Source of the DNA: CAZAYP01 sp964489425 [NCBI: uncultured Verrucomicrobiota bacterium]
GTDB taxonomy: Bacteria > Verrucomicrobiota > Kiritimatiellia > RZYC01
Assembly (NCBI GenBank): GCA_964489425.1
Contig: CAZAYP010000076.1
Span: forward strand, 8,614-23,582
Length of the DNA: 14,969 nucleotides
Direction: 5' to 3'
In this document: positions 1 through 7,581 of the stretch, piece after piece
Numbering within the stretch: the stretch's first letter is position 1
Layout of the letters: each line of letters starts with the position of its first letter
The notes under the pieces: model-generated
What the model was told of the DNA's origin: nothing
What the model saw: the letters and a program-made list of their open reading frames with translations, nothing else
Database searches by the model: none
Position numbers and translations under genes: made by a program

Positions 1-1513
1 GGCCTGGGGCGCGGGTTCGGGGGGGGCTTCCAGGGCCCGGCGGGGGGCCCACCTGGGCCGCCCGTGGGGCGGGGGTTGGGGGGGGGGGGGGGGGGGGTTC
101 TTCCGTCGCGGGCAGGGCGACTTCTTCGACCACTTCGGTTACGACCTCTTCGACCACGGGGGCTGGCGCTTCTTCCGCCACCGGTGCGGCCATTTCTTCG
201 GTCACCGCGGTGTCCAGCTCTTCGACCATGGGCGCGGCCGTTTCTTCAACCACGGGAACTTCGATCTCTTCGACCACCGGCGCCTCGGTATCGGTGCCCG
301 CCGTGTCCGGTGCGGGCGCGGCCGCCTGCTGCTCGAGTTCCTGGGTGCGCTGCTGGAGGGTGGTGACCTGTTCCTCCAACTGGCGGGCCTTGTCCTCGGC
401 GGCGGTTTTGTCGGCGCGGAGCTGCTCAAGATCGGTGCTGGACTGCGCGGTGGCCGCAGCCTGTTCGGCGGCCTGCGCGGCCTGCTGCTCAAGTTCCTGG
501 GTACGTTGCTGGAGGGTGGTGACCTGTTCCTCCAATTGGCGGGCCTTGTCTTCGGCGGCGGTTTTGTCGGCGCGGACCTGCTCCAGCTCGGCGGCGACGG
601 AGGAGTCGCCGGAGGCCTTGGCGGCTTTTTTCTGGGCGGTTTTCAGCTGCTTGTCGAGGTTTTGGGCTTCTTTCTCGGCTTTTTCCACCCGCGCCACGGC
701 GTCCTTGGATTCTTCCTGCGCGGCGCGCAACTGATCTTTGAGCGTGGCCAGCTCGGCTTGGAGCTGTTTGTCCGGGGCCGGGGCCGCGGCCGGCGGCATG
801 GGCCGGGAAGACCCGCTCACGGGCACGGGCTGGTTCAGGTCCGGCCCCAGTTCCTGTTCCAGGCGCGCGTTGGCTGCGCGCAGTTGGGCCATTTCTTGAT
901 CCATGGCGGCCAGGCGGTCGGTGGCTTCCTGCGCCGCGGCTTTGGCAGCAGCCAGCTCTTTCTCCTTGTCGCGCAAGCGGTCTTTCCAGGAGGAATCGCC
1001 CTGTTTGCTGGCCTTGTCAAAGGTCAGGATTTCCGCGGACATATCCTCGATTTGCTTGAGCTGGTCAGCCACTTGTTTTTTCAGGGTGTCGTTTTCGGCC
1101 TGGAGCGCGGCCAGTTCCGCCGGCGGGACAGCCGGCGCCGCCGCGGCGACCGCACCACCGGCCTCCGCGGTGTTGGTGGTGGCCATCGGAACCCGTCCGG
1201 AAGAAAGGTCCTTGATCTGTTTTTCGCAGTATTTGCGGCGGTAGGCGATGATGTCGCTCTGCCACTGGGGATACTCGTCCGCGATTTGTTCGAAGATGCC
1301 GAGGGCTTCCTTGTAAGCTCCGGCGGCGGCGGCGGCATCGCCGATCTTGGCGGTGCGGTCGCCTTCCAGCATGGCGGTGTGGGCGCGCCGTTGCAGCTCG
1401 GTGGGGTTCACCGTGCCGGCCGCCAGCGCGGCCAGGCCGGCCAACAGGGCGGGAAGCAGGAGCAGGACCAGGCGGCGGCTGCGCCGGCGGGCGATCGAGG
1501 GGGGAATATTCAT
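1..1513 (-). CDS. Exported/anchored coiled-coil protein, 3' end cut by window edge
   Basis: An open frame runs from ATG at 1513 to the left edge without a stop, giving at least 504 residues. The start is supported by AAGGAG five bases upstream. Residues 1-34 are an Arg-rich n-region followed by a Leu/Ala hydrophobic segment (about 15-32), so a signal peptide or membrane anchor. Residues 38-102 look like a single TPR-like helical hairpin (EALGIFEQIADEYPQW). From about 130 to 400 the chain is Glu/Lys/Gln/Ala-rich coiled coil, interrupted near 225-245 by a Pro/Ala linker. A 37-residue block is duplicated at 310-346 and 362-398. Residues 405-470 are acidic repeats of the xVVEE type, then a polyproline run. 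It lies 31 bases after the TPR protein gene and is probably in the same operon. I do not recognise a family; a scaffold in the periplasm or cell surface is inference. The frame beyond the poly-G tract (below 78) is doubtful. Confidence 0.82.
   Translation of the reverse strand, partial: MNIPPSIARRRSRRLVLLLLPALLAGLAALAAGTVNPTELQRRAHTAMLEGDRTAKIGDAAAAAGAYKEALGIFEQIADEYPQWQSDIIAYRRKYCEKQIKDLSSGRVPMATTNTAEAGGAVAAAAPAVPPAELAALQAENDTLKKQVADQLKQIEDMSAEILTFDKASKQGDSSWKDRLRDKEKELAAAKAAAQEATDRLAAMDQEMAQLRAANARLEQELGPDLNQPVPVSGSSRPMPPAAAPAPDKQLQAELATLKDQLRAAQEESKDAVARVEKAEKEAQNLDKQLKTAQKKAAKASGDSSVAAELEQVRADKTAAEDKARQLEEQVTTLQQRTQELEQQAAQAAEQAAATAQSSTDLEQLRADKTAAEDKARQLEEQVTTLQQRTQELEQQAAAPAPDTAGTDTEAPVVEEIEVPVVEETAAPMVEELDTAVTEEMAAPVAEEAPAPVVEEVVTEVVEEVALPATEEPPPPPPPTPAPRAAQVGPPPGPGSPPRTRAPG
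78..97. repeat. 20-base G homopolymer
   Basis: A run of 20 G on the plus strand reads as CCC codons, that is polyproline, in the truncated coiled-coil gene. Runs of this length are prone to sequencing and replication slippage. The in-frame reading past it is Pro/Gly/Arg-rich, whereas the next frame gives Ala/Glu/Pro-rich sequence more like the preceding region. A one- or two-base length error is therefore plausible. Confidence 0.95.
320..586 (-). repeat. Tandem coiled-coil repeat, 111-bp units with 156-bp period
   Basis: Two near-identical 111-bp copies lie at 476-586 and 320-430, separated by a 45-bp spacer. Both encode the same 37 residues (beginning LEQ, with RADKTAAEDKARQLEEQ inside) except for one Val/Leu difference. 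Most of the nucleotide differences between copies are synonymous, for example CAATTG versus CAACTG. The spacer is Gln/Ala-rich. The period of 52 residues is not a multiple of seven, so the heptad register must shift between copies or the spacer must break the coil. Confidence 0.9.
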
Positions 1514-1544
1514 CGGGTCTCCTTGGGGTGGGGGTCGGCCTGCG

Positions 1545-3227
1545 TCACGGGGCCGGGTTGGTCTTGGGGTAAAGGAGTTCTTCCAGGGGTTCGCTGGGCG
1601 GGCTGCCGGCGGCGGTGGCGCGCTCGTACTGGGCGCGGGCTTCATCCAGGCGCGGCGGCTCCAGGGTGGCCAGCACCACCGCGAGGTTGAACCGGGCTTC
1701 GGCATACCCCGGGTCCAGGGTGACCGCCTGCTCAAACTCCGTGCGGGCGCGATCCATGTTGCGGTTGGCGTGCTGGACAATGCCCATGAAGTTATGCAGG
1801 CGCGCGCTGCCCGGCGCCAGCGCCAGGCCGGATTCGATCGACTCGACGGCCAGGTCGGTGTCGTTTTCGCGCCAGGCGATGATGCCGCGCAGGCCCAGCC
1901 CATCGGGGTGGCGGGGATCGTACACGAATGCTTCGTCCAGGTATTTCTTGGCCCCATCCAGATCGTCCTGCCCGTAATGGCAGGTGGCCAACCCCAGCAG
2001 GGCCGGCACCGAGGCCGGATCTTCGACCAGCATGATTTCATAGCGGGCCTGGGCCGCGTCAAACTGGTTGCTGGCGAGCAACTGGTTGGCATGGAACAAG
2101 TCGGTTCCGGCGGCCGGGTCGTCAGACGCAGGTTCCGGTGCACTGGGCGCTGCGGTGGTCGGCGCCGGCTCGGGCAGATCCGGGAGATCCTCTTCGGCGA
2201 GCAAGTCGTCAAGCGTGGGCTCGGCCTGCGCAATGTCCGGGGTGTCCGCGGCGGCGGTGGGGGTGGCCTCGGCGTCGTCCGAAAAAGCCAGCAGCTCTTC
2301 GATCAGCAAATCTTCATCCGATGCCGCCGGCTCGGCGGACGGCACCGCCGTTGGCTCAGGCGCCGGTGTGGCCTCGGCGGCGGCGGGCGTAGCCGTCGCG
2401 GGCTGGTCGGGCAGGGGCACGTCCATGGCCGGCGGCCGATCGGCCGCGATGAGCGCCAGATCGGGCGTGGCCGTCGGCGCCGGCTCTTCCCAAGGCGCCG
2501 GCTCTTCCCATGGCGGCGCTTGGGTAACCGCAGGTTCCTCAGGCGTCGGGACGGCGCGGTCTTCGAGTTGTTGGCGGGCGTCATCAAGCTGTTTTTCCAC
2601 GGCCTGCAGCCGGTACTGGGTATCGGCAAGTTTGCCGAGAGCCTCGTTGAGGGCCTGGCGGTCGCGGGTCGCATCCGCGGTGGGGACGGGGGCCGGCGCG
2701 GCGGCCAACTCCGCCATGCGGTCCTGGGCGGCCTTGAGCTGGGACTCGGTTTTCTGGAGGCGCTTTTCTGCAGCCTTTGTGGCGCGCGCGGTGTCGGATT
2801 CGAGCTGGCGGCGCTCGTCTTCGAGCTGGGCAATGCGGTCGCGCAAGCCGGCCGCCTCTTTTTCCAGGGCGGCGGTGGTTTCCCTGGCGGCTTCCGGCGC
2901 CGCGGCCGCAGTGGACTGGAGCTGTTTTTCGTATTGCGCCAGGGTTTCCTGGTTGCGCGCCAGGAGCTCTTCGAGCTGGCTGACCTGGTCGGCCAGTTGG
3001 CGATTGTCTTGCCGCAGGACCTCCGTGTCGGCCGCCATGCGGGCGCGTTCGTCCTTAAAATAGGTGAACGCCTGCTGCAGGCGCTTCACTTCCGCCCGGA
3101 TGGTTTTGTAGGTGGCGTCCGGGTCCAGTTCCCGCGACTCCTGTGCCATGGCAGGACCGGCCAACCCGCTTCCCGTGCACATGGCAGCCAAGCAAACCCG
3201 CCGCGCCCAGCGCGTGATATGATTCAT
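1545..3227 (-). CDS. Exported coiled-coil protein with C-terminal TPR repeats
   Basis: 560 residues from ATG at 3227, with GAGG five bases upstream. Residues 1-28 form a signal peptide ending in AMA before Gln29, so the product is predicted to be exported. Residues about 42-175 and 195-224 are strongly charged coiled coil. Residues 225-375 are a Pro/Ala/Thr/Glu-rich disordered linker containing a duplicated EEPAPW unit (18-bp repeat at 2476-2510) and two acidic leucine motifs (EELLAFSDD near 310 and DDLLAEEDLPDL near 340). Residues about 375-542 contain about five TPR-like repeats with typical positions (for example LDGAKKYLDEAFVYDP and RARTEFEQAVTLDP). TPRs bind protein partners, so an adaptor or scaffold role in the periplasm or at the outer membrane is likely. 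It precedes the second coiled-coil gene, which shares the layout of export signal, coil and acidic/proline linker. No specific family is recognised. Confidence 0.88.
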   Translation of the reverse strand: MNHITRWARRVCLAAMCTGSGLAGPAMAQESRELDPDATYKTIRAEVKRLQQAFTYFKDERARMAADTEVLRQDNRQLADQVSQLEELLARNQETLAQYEKQLQSTAAAAPEAARETTAALEKEAAGLRDRIAQLEDERRQLESDTARATKAAEKRLQKTESQLKAAQDRMAELAAAPAPVPTADATRDRQALNEALGKLADTQYRLQAVEKQLDDARQQLEDRAVPTPEEPAVTQAPPWEEPAPWEEPAPTATPDLALIAADRPPAMDVPLPDQPATATPAAAEATPAPEPTAVPSAEPAASDEDLLIEELLAFSDDAEATPTAAADTPDIAQAEPTLDDLLAEEDLPDLPEPAPTTAAPSAPEPASDDPAAGTDLFHANQLLASNQFDAAQARYEIMLVEDPASVPALLGLATCHYGQDDLDGAKKYLDEAFVYDPRHPDGLGLRGIIAWRENDTDLAVESIESGLALAPGSARLHNFMGIVQHANRNMDRARTEFEQAVTLDPGYAEARFNLAVVLATLEPPRLDEARAQYERATAAGSPPSEPLEELLYPKTNPAP

Positions 3228-3269
3228 GCAATCCTCAAAGTTAAGTCCATCACGATTTCGTCCTTTTTA

Positions 3270-3298
3270 TATGTAGAGGGGCATGGATGCAAGGGCAA
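3270..3298 (-). promoter_or_regulatory. Possible sigma70-type promoter for the TPR/coiled-coil operon
   Basis: Read on the minus strand, TTGCCC (3298-3293) is followed after 17 bases by TACATA (3275-3270), inside the AT-richest patch of the region. Transcription would start near 3263 and leave a leader of about 36 bases with a GAGG ribosome binding site. The -10 match is only partial, and an overlapping TATAAA is an alternative. The spacing is right but the elements are weak. Confidence 0.3.
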
Positions 3299-3355
3299 AT
3301 CGCGGTGGCTTGCAATCCCGCGCCTCCGGCCGGGCCCGTGGGGGAACCGGGCGGA

Positions 3356-5272
3356 TCAGCGGGCGCCGCTCGCGCCGGGCGTGGGGGTCGGGGTCGGCGC
3401 GGAGAGGGCCTGCCAGGTCCGGCCGTGTTGGCCCATGGCGGCCACCACCCAGAGGTTGCTGTCGGCCGCCGGGGGCAGCTCGAGGCGATAGCGGTCGACC
3501 CGCTCGTCATCGGGCTGCACGACCAGGTAACTTTCGAACGGGTTGCGCGGATTCAACACGAGGGCAAAGTCCGGCGTGCGGCCGAGCCCCAGGAGCTGGA
3601 TCGTGGCCACCCCGGCGTCCGAGACCTCCACGTTGGCGGCCTGGGGCACCGAGATCTGGCGCAGGTTGAACGGCTGCGCCCGGCCCGTGGTGAACGGCAC
3701 GATGTGGCTTTCCACCTTCATCAGCGAGCTGCGGATGACCGTGCCGGTCCGGGTGCGCGCGGCCATGACGGCGAACGGGATGACCGACTCGTCCCGGCGG
3801 TCCACCAGCGCCTGCTTGGGGAAGAACACGGCGAACTGGAACCGCTCCACCGGGTCGGCGACCTGCGCGGGATCCGATTCCAGGCGCGTCACGGCATCCG
3901 CGGCAATCAGCGGGACTTTGCGGGTGAACTGGCGAAAAGACGGCTGGCGGGCGTCCTGGCAATCAAACTTGATGTTGGCCATGGCCAGCATGTTGGCCAG
4001 GTAGGCCGGGCAGTTGGTGGGGATGTGCCGTGGCGTGTAGGCCGGGTAAAAGGCGGCATACTGCATGGCGTCGTCCCGGTCCGGCCAGCCTGGGTCAAAC
4101 TCGAGCGCCAGCACTTCGCCCTTGCCGTCCGCGGTGACCAGCGCGCGCTGCCGGGAACTGTCCCAGGCGACGGTTTCGATCCCGCCCAGGTCGCGGACGA
4201 GCGGGGCCAGGGTGTTGGCGGCCGGATCCATCAACATGACCGTGCCGCCTTCTTCGGCCACCAGGAACGTGCCGTCCGGCAGCACGCACAGGCTTTCCGG
4301 CGCGCGGGCCAGGCGGTCGCTGTGCCCCACGAGCACCTGGTGGGAGGTCAGGTCGATCCACCCGATGTCGCCCGAGAATTCACAGGCAAACGCCGCCTGG
4401 CGGCCGCTCTTGGTGAAGACGACCGCCGACAGGCTGGAAAACAGGCGCTCGTAGGGCACCCACCACGCGCCGTTCGGGTCGCGGTACAGGACCACGCCGG
4501 TGAACCCGGCCAGCGGGTCGCGGCCGGTGACGGCTTCCATGTTGGAGCCGGCCAGCAGCAGTTCGCCGGCCGGTCCGACTGCCACGGACTCCCAGGCGAA
4601 CGCCTTCCAGCCGCCCGGGATTTCCACGACCGTGCCGCCGGTAAAGTGGCCGTTGGTCCAGGCAAACGCAATCAGCCGGCCGCCGGGATAATCCTCGGCC
4701 ACGTACAAGGTCCGGCCGTCCGGGGCAAACGCGATGCCTTCCGGCGAGGTCAGCGGCGACAGCCGGTGGTTGCCGCGCACGACCGGGGTCTGGGCGTCGA
4801 TCGCCACCCGCAGCCCGTCACGCCACAGCATCACCCGCCCCGCGTCCTCCTCGGAGACGAACAGCAGGCCGGTTTCCGGCTGCACGGCCAGGCCATCCGG
4901 CGCGCGCAGGCCTTCCACCAGCCGGTGCACCTGGACCTTGCGCAACAACGGCGCCGCGCGCTTGGGCTCGGTGGCGCCGGCGGCTTTGGGCCGGCCCGCC
5001 GGCTGGCCGGCGAGCTGCGAGTACAACCGCGTGAAGTCCGTGCCCACGGGGGTCGGGGTGGGCGTGGCCGCCGCGGCGCGCATGAGGGGAAAACGGCTGG
5101 GCTGGACGGTCCGGGCGGATCCGCCGGCCGCCGGCGGCGCGCTGGAACTCGTGACGTGCACCACCAGCCACGCCGCGCCGGCCAGCAAGGCCAGCGCCAC
5201 CCCGGCGATCACGGCCCGCCCCCGGCCCGGGCGGTCCGGGGGCGGCGCTGGCGCTACGTATTTTCTCCTCAT
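3356..5272 (-). CDS. Membrane-anchored beta-propeller (NHL/SMP-30-like) protein
   Basis: 638 residues from ATG at 5272, chosen because AGGA lies eight bases upstream. The in-frame ATG at 5281 has no correctly spaced site, and the frame opens further upstream only through a TTG at 5308. Residues about 20-42 are a single hydrophobic anchor after an Arg/Pro-rich cytoplasmic tail. A Pro/Thr linker (TPTPTP) follows, and the bulk lies outside the membrane. From about residue 105 to 415 there are repeated blade-like units of the type seen in NHL and SMP-30/strictosidine synthase-like propellers (RAPDGLAVQPETGLLFVSEE, SPEGIAFAPDGRTLYVAED, APESLCVLPDGTFLVAEE). A second, non-propeller part follows with a Cys pair (PTNCPAY and FDCQDAR) and beta-rich sequence, ending in another TPTPTP tail. 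It is divergently oriented from the chemoreceptor and 128 bases upstream of the TPR gene. No catalytic residues can be assigned, and function is unknown. Confidence 0.8.
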   Translation of the reverse strand: MRRKYVAPAPPPDRPGRGRAVIAGVALALLAGAAWLVVHVTSSSAPPAAGGSARTVQPSRFPLMRAAAATPTPTPVGTDFTRLYSQLAGQPAGRPKAAGATEPKRAAPLLRKVQVHRLVEGLRAPDGLAVQPETGLLFVSEEDAGRVMLWRDGLRVAIDAQTPVVRGNHRLSPLTSPEGIAFAPDGRTLYVAEDYPGGRLIAFAWTNGHFTGGTVVEIPGGWKAFAWESVAVGPAGELLLAGSNMEAVTGRDPLAGFTGVVLYRDPNGAWWVPYERLFSSLSAVVFTKSGRQAAFACEFSGDIGWIDLTSHQVLVGHSDRLARAPESLCVLPDGTFLVAEEGGTVMLMDPAANTLAPLVRDLGGIETVAWDSSRQRALVTADGKGEVLALEFDPGWPDRDDAMQYAAFYPAYTPRHIPTNCPAYLANMLAMANIKFDCQDARQPSFRQFTRKVPLIAADAVTRLESDPAQVADPVERFQFAVFFPKQALVDRRDESVIPFAVMAARTRTGTVIRSSLMKVESHIVPFTTGRAQPFNLRQISVPQAANVEVSDAGVATIQLLGLGRTPDFALVLNPRNPFESYLVVQPDDERVDRYRLELPPAADSNLWVVAAMGQHGRTWQALSAPTPTPTPGASGAR

Positions 5273-5304
5273 GCGCCGCATCCTAACCGGATCCCCGGGC
5301 CGGC

Positions 5305-5318
5305 GCAATCCGGATTGC
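5305..5318. promoter_or_regulatory. 14-bp perfect palindrome in divergent promoter region
   Basis: The sequence GCAATCCGGATTGC is a perfect dyad. It lies in the 98-base gap between the start of the propeller gene (5272, minus) and the chemoreceptor (5371, plus). It sits upstream of the candidate chemoreceptor -10 element, and flanking GGGCC/GGCCC bases partly extend the symmetry. A dimeric regulator site for one or both genes is an inference; in GC-rich DNA such palindromes also arise by chance. Confidence 0.3.
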
Positions 5319-5354
5319 CGGGCCCGCTTTCTTGGTGGTCAAACGCCGGGCACG

Positions 5355-5363
5355 TGGTATGAT
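5355..5363 (+). promoter_or_regulatory. Possible extended -10 promoter of the chemoreceptor operon
   Basis: TGGTATGAT matches an extended -10 element (TGn followed by TATGAT). A start about seven bases downstream would fall on or next to the ATG at 5371, giving a leaderless mRNA. This agrees with the lack of a Shine-Dalgarno site before 5371. A TTGGTG at 5332-5337 is a poorly spaced (20 bases) -35 candidate. Confidence 0.3.
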
Positions 5364-5370
5364 GCGCCCG

Positions 5371-7581
5371 ATGAAGATAAGAACCAAGATTGCGTTGGTT
5401 ATGGTCGTCATCCTCGTGGTGTCCTCCAGCTTCACCCTGTGGCGGGTGGCCCGGACCATCTACCAGGGCACGTCCCGCGAGGTGGTCGAGTTCCGCATCG
5501 AGGAAACCCGCCAGGCCCGCGAACGGCTGGTGGACCTGGTGGGCCTGGCCTGCGACATGCTGGCCAGCCAGCACGACCTGGCCCAGGACAAATCCTATTT
5601 AATCCAGGTGTACGGGCCGCGGCTGGAAAATGTGGCGGCCGTGACCGACACCATCATGCGGGAGAAGCTGGACCTGGCCGCTTCCGGCGCCATCACCGAG
5701 GCCGAAGCCCAGCGCCAGGCCGCGGCCGCCATCCGCCAGGTCCGTTTCGAGCCCAGCGGCTACGTTTGGATCAATGACAACACCCTGCCGTACCCGCGGA
5801 TGATCATGCACCCCCTGCAGCCGGAACTGGACGGCAAGGTGCTGGATGACCCGAGCTATAACTGCGCCATGGGCCGGACCCAGAACCTGTTCCAGGCCAT
5901 GGCGGAAGTCTGCCGGGCCGGCGGGTCCGGGTACGTGGACTACCTGTGGACCAAGCCGCTGGCCAAGGGCGGCATGGCGTCCAACGTGCTCAAGCTCTCG
6001 TTTGTCAAGCTGTACACCAACTGGAACTGGATCCTCGGCGTGGGCATCTACGTGGACGACGCCGAGCACGATGCCCAGGAGCGCGCCAAGAAGGTGCTGC
6101 GCAGCACCCGGTTTGACCGGGGCGAAGGCTATTTCTGGATCAGCGACACCAACACCCCGGTCCCGCGCTCCGTCATGCACCCCTTCATGGCGGCCGAGGA
6201 GGGGACCATCATGGACCATCCCAAGTATAATGTGGTCAACGGGACCAACATCTGGGTGGCCCTGCTGCACGCCTGCTGGAACCCGGCCGGCGCCGGGTTT
6301 GTCGAGTACCGTTGGGACAAGCCGCTGGCGGACGGCACGTTCCTGCGGCTGGCGCCCAAGCTGGCCTATTCGCGGCTGTACCGGCCGTGGGGTTGGGTGC
6401 TGGGTACGGGGGTGTACCTGGACTCGATCGACCGCGCCGTGGCCCAGAAACAGGCGCAGATGGATGAGCAGGTGGCGGTCCTGATCCGCCACGTGGTCCT
6501 CGGCACGCTCGGGATGATGCTCCTGGCCGTCCTGGCCGCGTTGATGTTTGCCCATTCGGTCTGCCGTCCCGTGCGGCGGCTGGTCACCGCGGCCCGCGAA
6601 ATCGCCACCGGGAACCTGGACGTCGATCTCGCCGACGTGCACACCCGCGACGAGGTGGGCGAACTCGGCCAGGCCATCCAGGCCATGACCCGCGACCTGG
6701 CCTCGCTCGTCAGCCAGGTGCAGCGTTCCAGCGTCCAGCTGGCGGCTTCGGCCACGGAGATCGCCGCCACCTCGCGCCAGCAGGAGGCGACCACCGTCAG
6801 CCTGAGCGCCGCCACGTCGCAGGTCGCCGCCGCGGTGAACGAGATCTCCGCCACCACCCAGGACCTCTCGCGCACCATGAACGAGGTCAAGCAGGTCGCC
6901 CAGGCCGCCGAGACCGAGGCGGACCGCGGCCAGGCCGGGCTCGCCGGCATGGACCAGACCCTGCAGCAGTTTGAGCAGGCCATCCGCAACGTGGCCGCGC
7001 GCCTGGCTGACATCACCGAGAAGACCGGCGCGATTGGCGCGGTGGTCAATACCATCACCAAGGTGGCGGAAAAGACCAACCTCCTCTCGCTCAACGCGGC
7101 GATCGAGGCCGAGCGCGCCGGCGAGCATGGCCGCGGGTTTGCCGTCGTGGCGCGCGAGATCCGCATGCTGGCGGACCAGACGGCCGTGGCCACGCTGGAC
7201 ATCGAGAACATGGTGCGCCAGATGGAAGGCGCGGTCGCCGCCGGCGTGGCGGAAACCGGCCACTTCAACCGCGATGTCCGCCAGGGCCTCGCCACCCTGG
7301 CCGAGGTCGGCCGCCAGTTGCACGGGATCATCGAGCAGGTCAAGACCATGACCCCGCGCTTCCGCATGGTCAGCGAGGGTATGGATGCCCAGAGCGCCGG
7401 CGCCCGCCAGATCAGCGAGGCCATGGGCCAGCTCAACCTGACCACCTCGCAGAACGCCGAGGCGTTGCGTCAGTTCCAGGCCGCGACCGAGATGCTGAGC
7501 CGGTCCGCCCGCGACATGCAAAGCGAGACCGCCCGGTTCAAGGTCAAGCAAATCCCGGGTCCCGGGAAGGAGTCGCCATGA
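5371..7581 (+). CDS. Methyl-accepting chemotaxis protein with tandem Cache modules
   Basis: 736 residues from ATG at 5371. The hydrophobic segment begins at once from here (about 6-26), while the in-frame ATGs at 5359 and 5362 would add a charged stub. The periplasmic sensor (about 28-365) contains two similar Cache_2-type modules. Module 1 (about 124-235) has GYVWINDN, MHPL and NWILGVGIYVDD. Module 2 (about 247-357) has GYFWISDT, MHPF and GWVLGTGVYLDS. TM2 is at about 372-395, HAMP at about 398-450 (RPVRRL, DEVGEL), and the cytoplasmic signalling coiled coil runs to the end. The hairpin tip that binds CheA/CheW is intact (EKTNLLSLNAAIEAERAGE, near 567-590). No C-terminal CheR pentapeptide is visible. 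It overlaps the binding-protein gene by ATGA, suggesting translational coupling. The ligand is unknown; Cache domains typically bind small organic acids, amino acids or similar. Confidence 0.95.
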   Translation: MKIRTKIALVMVVILVVSSSFTLWRVARTIYQGTSREVVEFRIEETRQARERLVDLVGLACDMLASQHDLAQDKSYLIQVYGPRLENVAAVTDTIMREKLDLAASGAITEAEAQRQAAAAIRQVRFEPSGYVWINDNTLPYPRMIMHPLQPELDGKVLDDPSYNCAMGRTQNLFQAMAEVCRAGGSGYVDYLWTKPLAKGGMASNVLKLSFVKLYTNWNWILGVGIYVDDAEHDAQERAKKVLRSTRFDRGEGYFWISDTNTPVPRSVMHPFMAAEEGTIMDHPKYNVVNGTNIWVALLHACWNPAGAGFVEYRWDKPLADGTFLRLAPKLAYSRLYRPWGWVLGTGVYLDSIDRAVAQKQAQMDEQVAVLIRHVVLGTLGMMLLAVLAALMFAHSVCRPVRRLVTAAREIATGNLDVDLADVHTRDEVGELGQAIQAMTRDLASLVSQVQRSSVQLAASATEIAATSRQQEATTVSLSAATSQVAAAVNEISATTQDLSRTMNEVKQVAQAAETEADRGQAGLAGMDQTLQQFEQAIRNVAARLADITEKTGAIGAVVNTITKVAEKTNLLSLNAAIEAERAGEHGRGFAVVAREIRMLADQTAVATLDIENMVRQMEGAVAAGVAETGHFNRDVRQGLATLAEVGRQLHGIIEQVKTMTPRFRMVSEGMDAQSAGARQISEAMGQLNLTTSQNAEALRQFQAATEMLSRSARDMQSETARFKVKQIPGPGKESP

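Noticed and set aside
2476-2510. Possible regulatory direct repeat (two 17-bp copies)
   Set aside because: The 18-bp period keeps the reading frame and encodes a duplicated EEPAPW unit within the linker, so it is a coding microduplication.
3300-3356. Rho-independent terminator after the propeller gene
   Set aside because: Only a five-pair GC stem with a nine-base loop is seen, with no T-tract on the minus strand.
1347-3491. 714-codon plus-strand frame opposite the coiled-coil and TPR genes
   Set aside because: Composition is Gly/Arg-dominated without motifs, and it spans two convincing opposite-strand genes.
3287-5362. 691-codon plus-strand open frame opposite the propeller gene
   Set aside because: Its translation is Arg/Gly/His-rich with no domain, which is the usual antisense shadow in high-GC DNA. 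The minus-strand product has clear blade repeats and an anchor.
5599-7551. 650-codon minus-strand frame opposite the chemoreceptor
   Set aside because: Gly/His/Leu-rich mirror of the receptor coding sequence with no recognisable motif.
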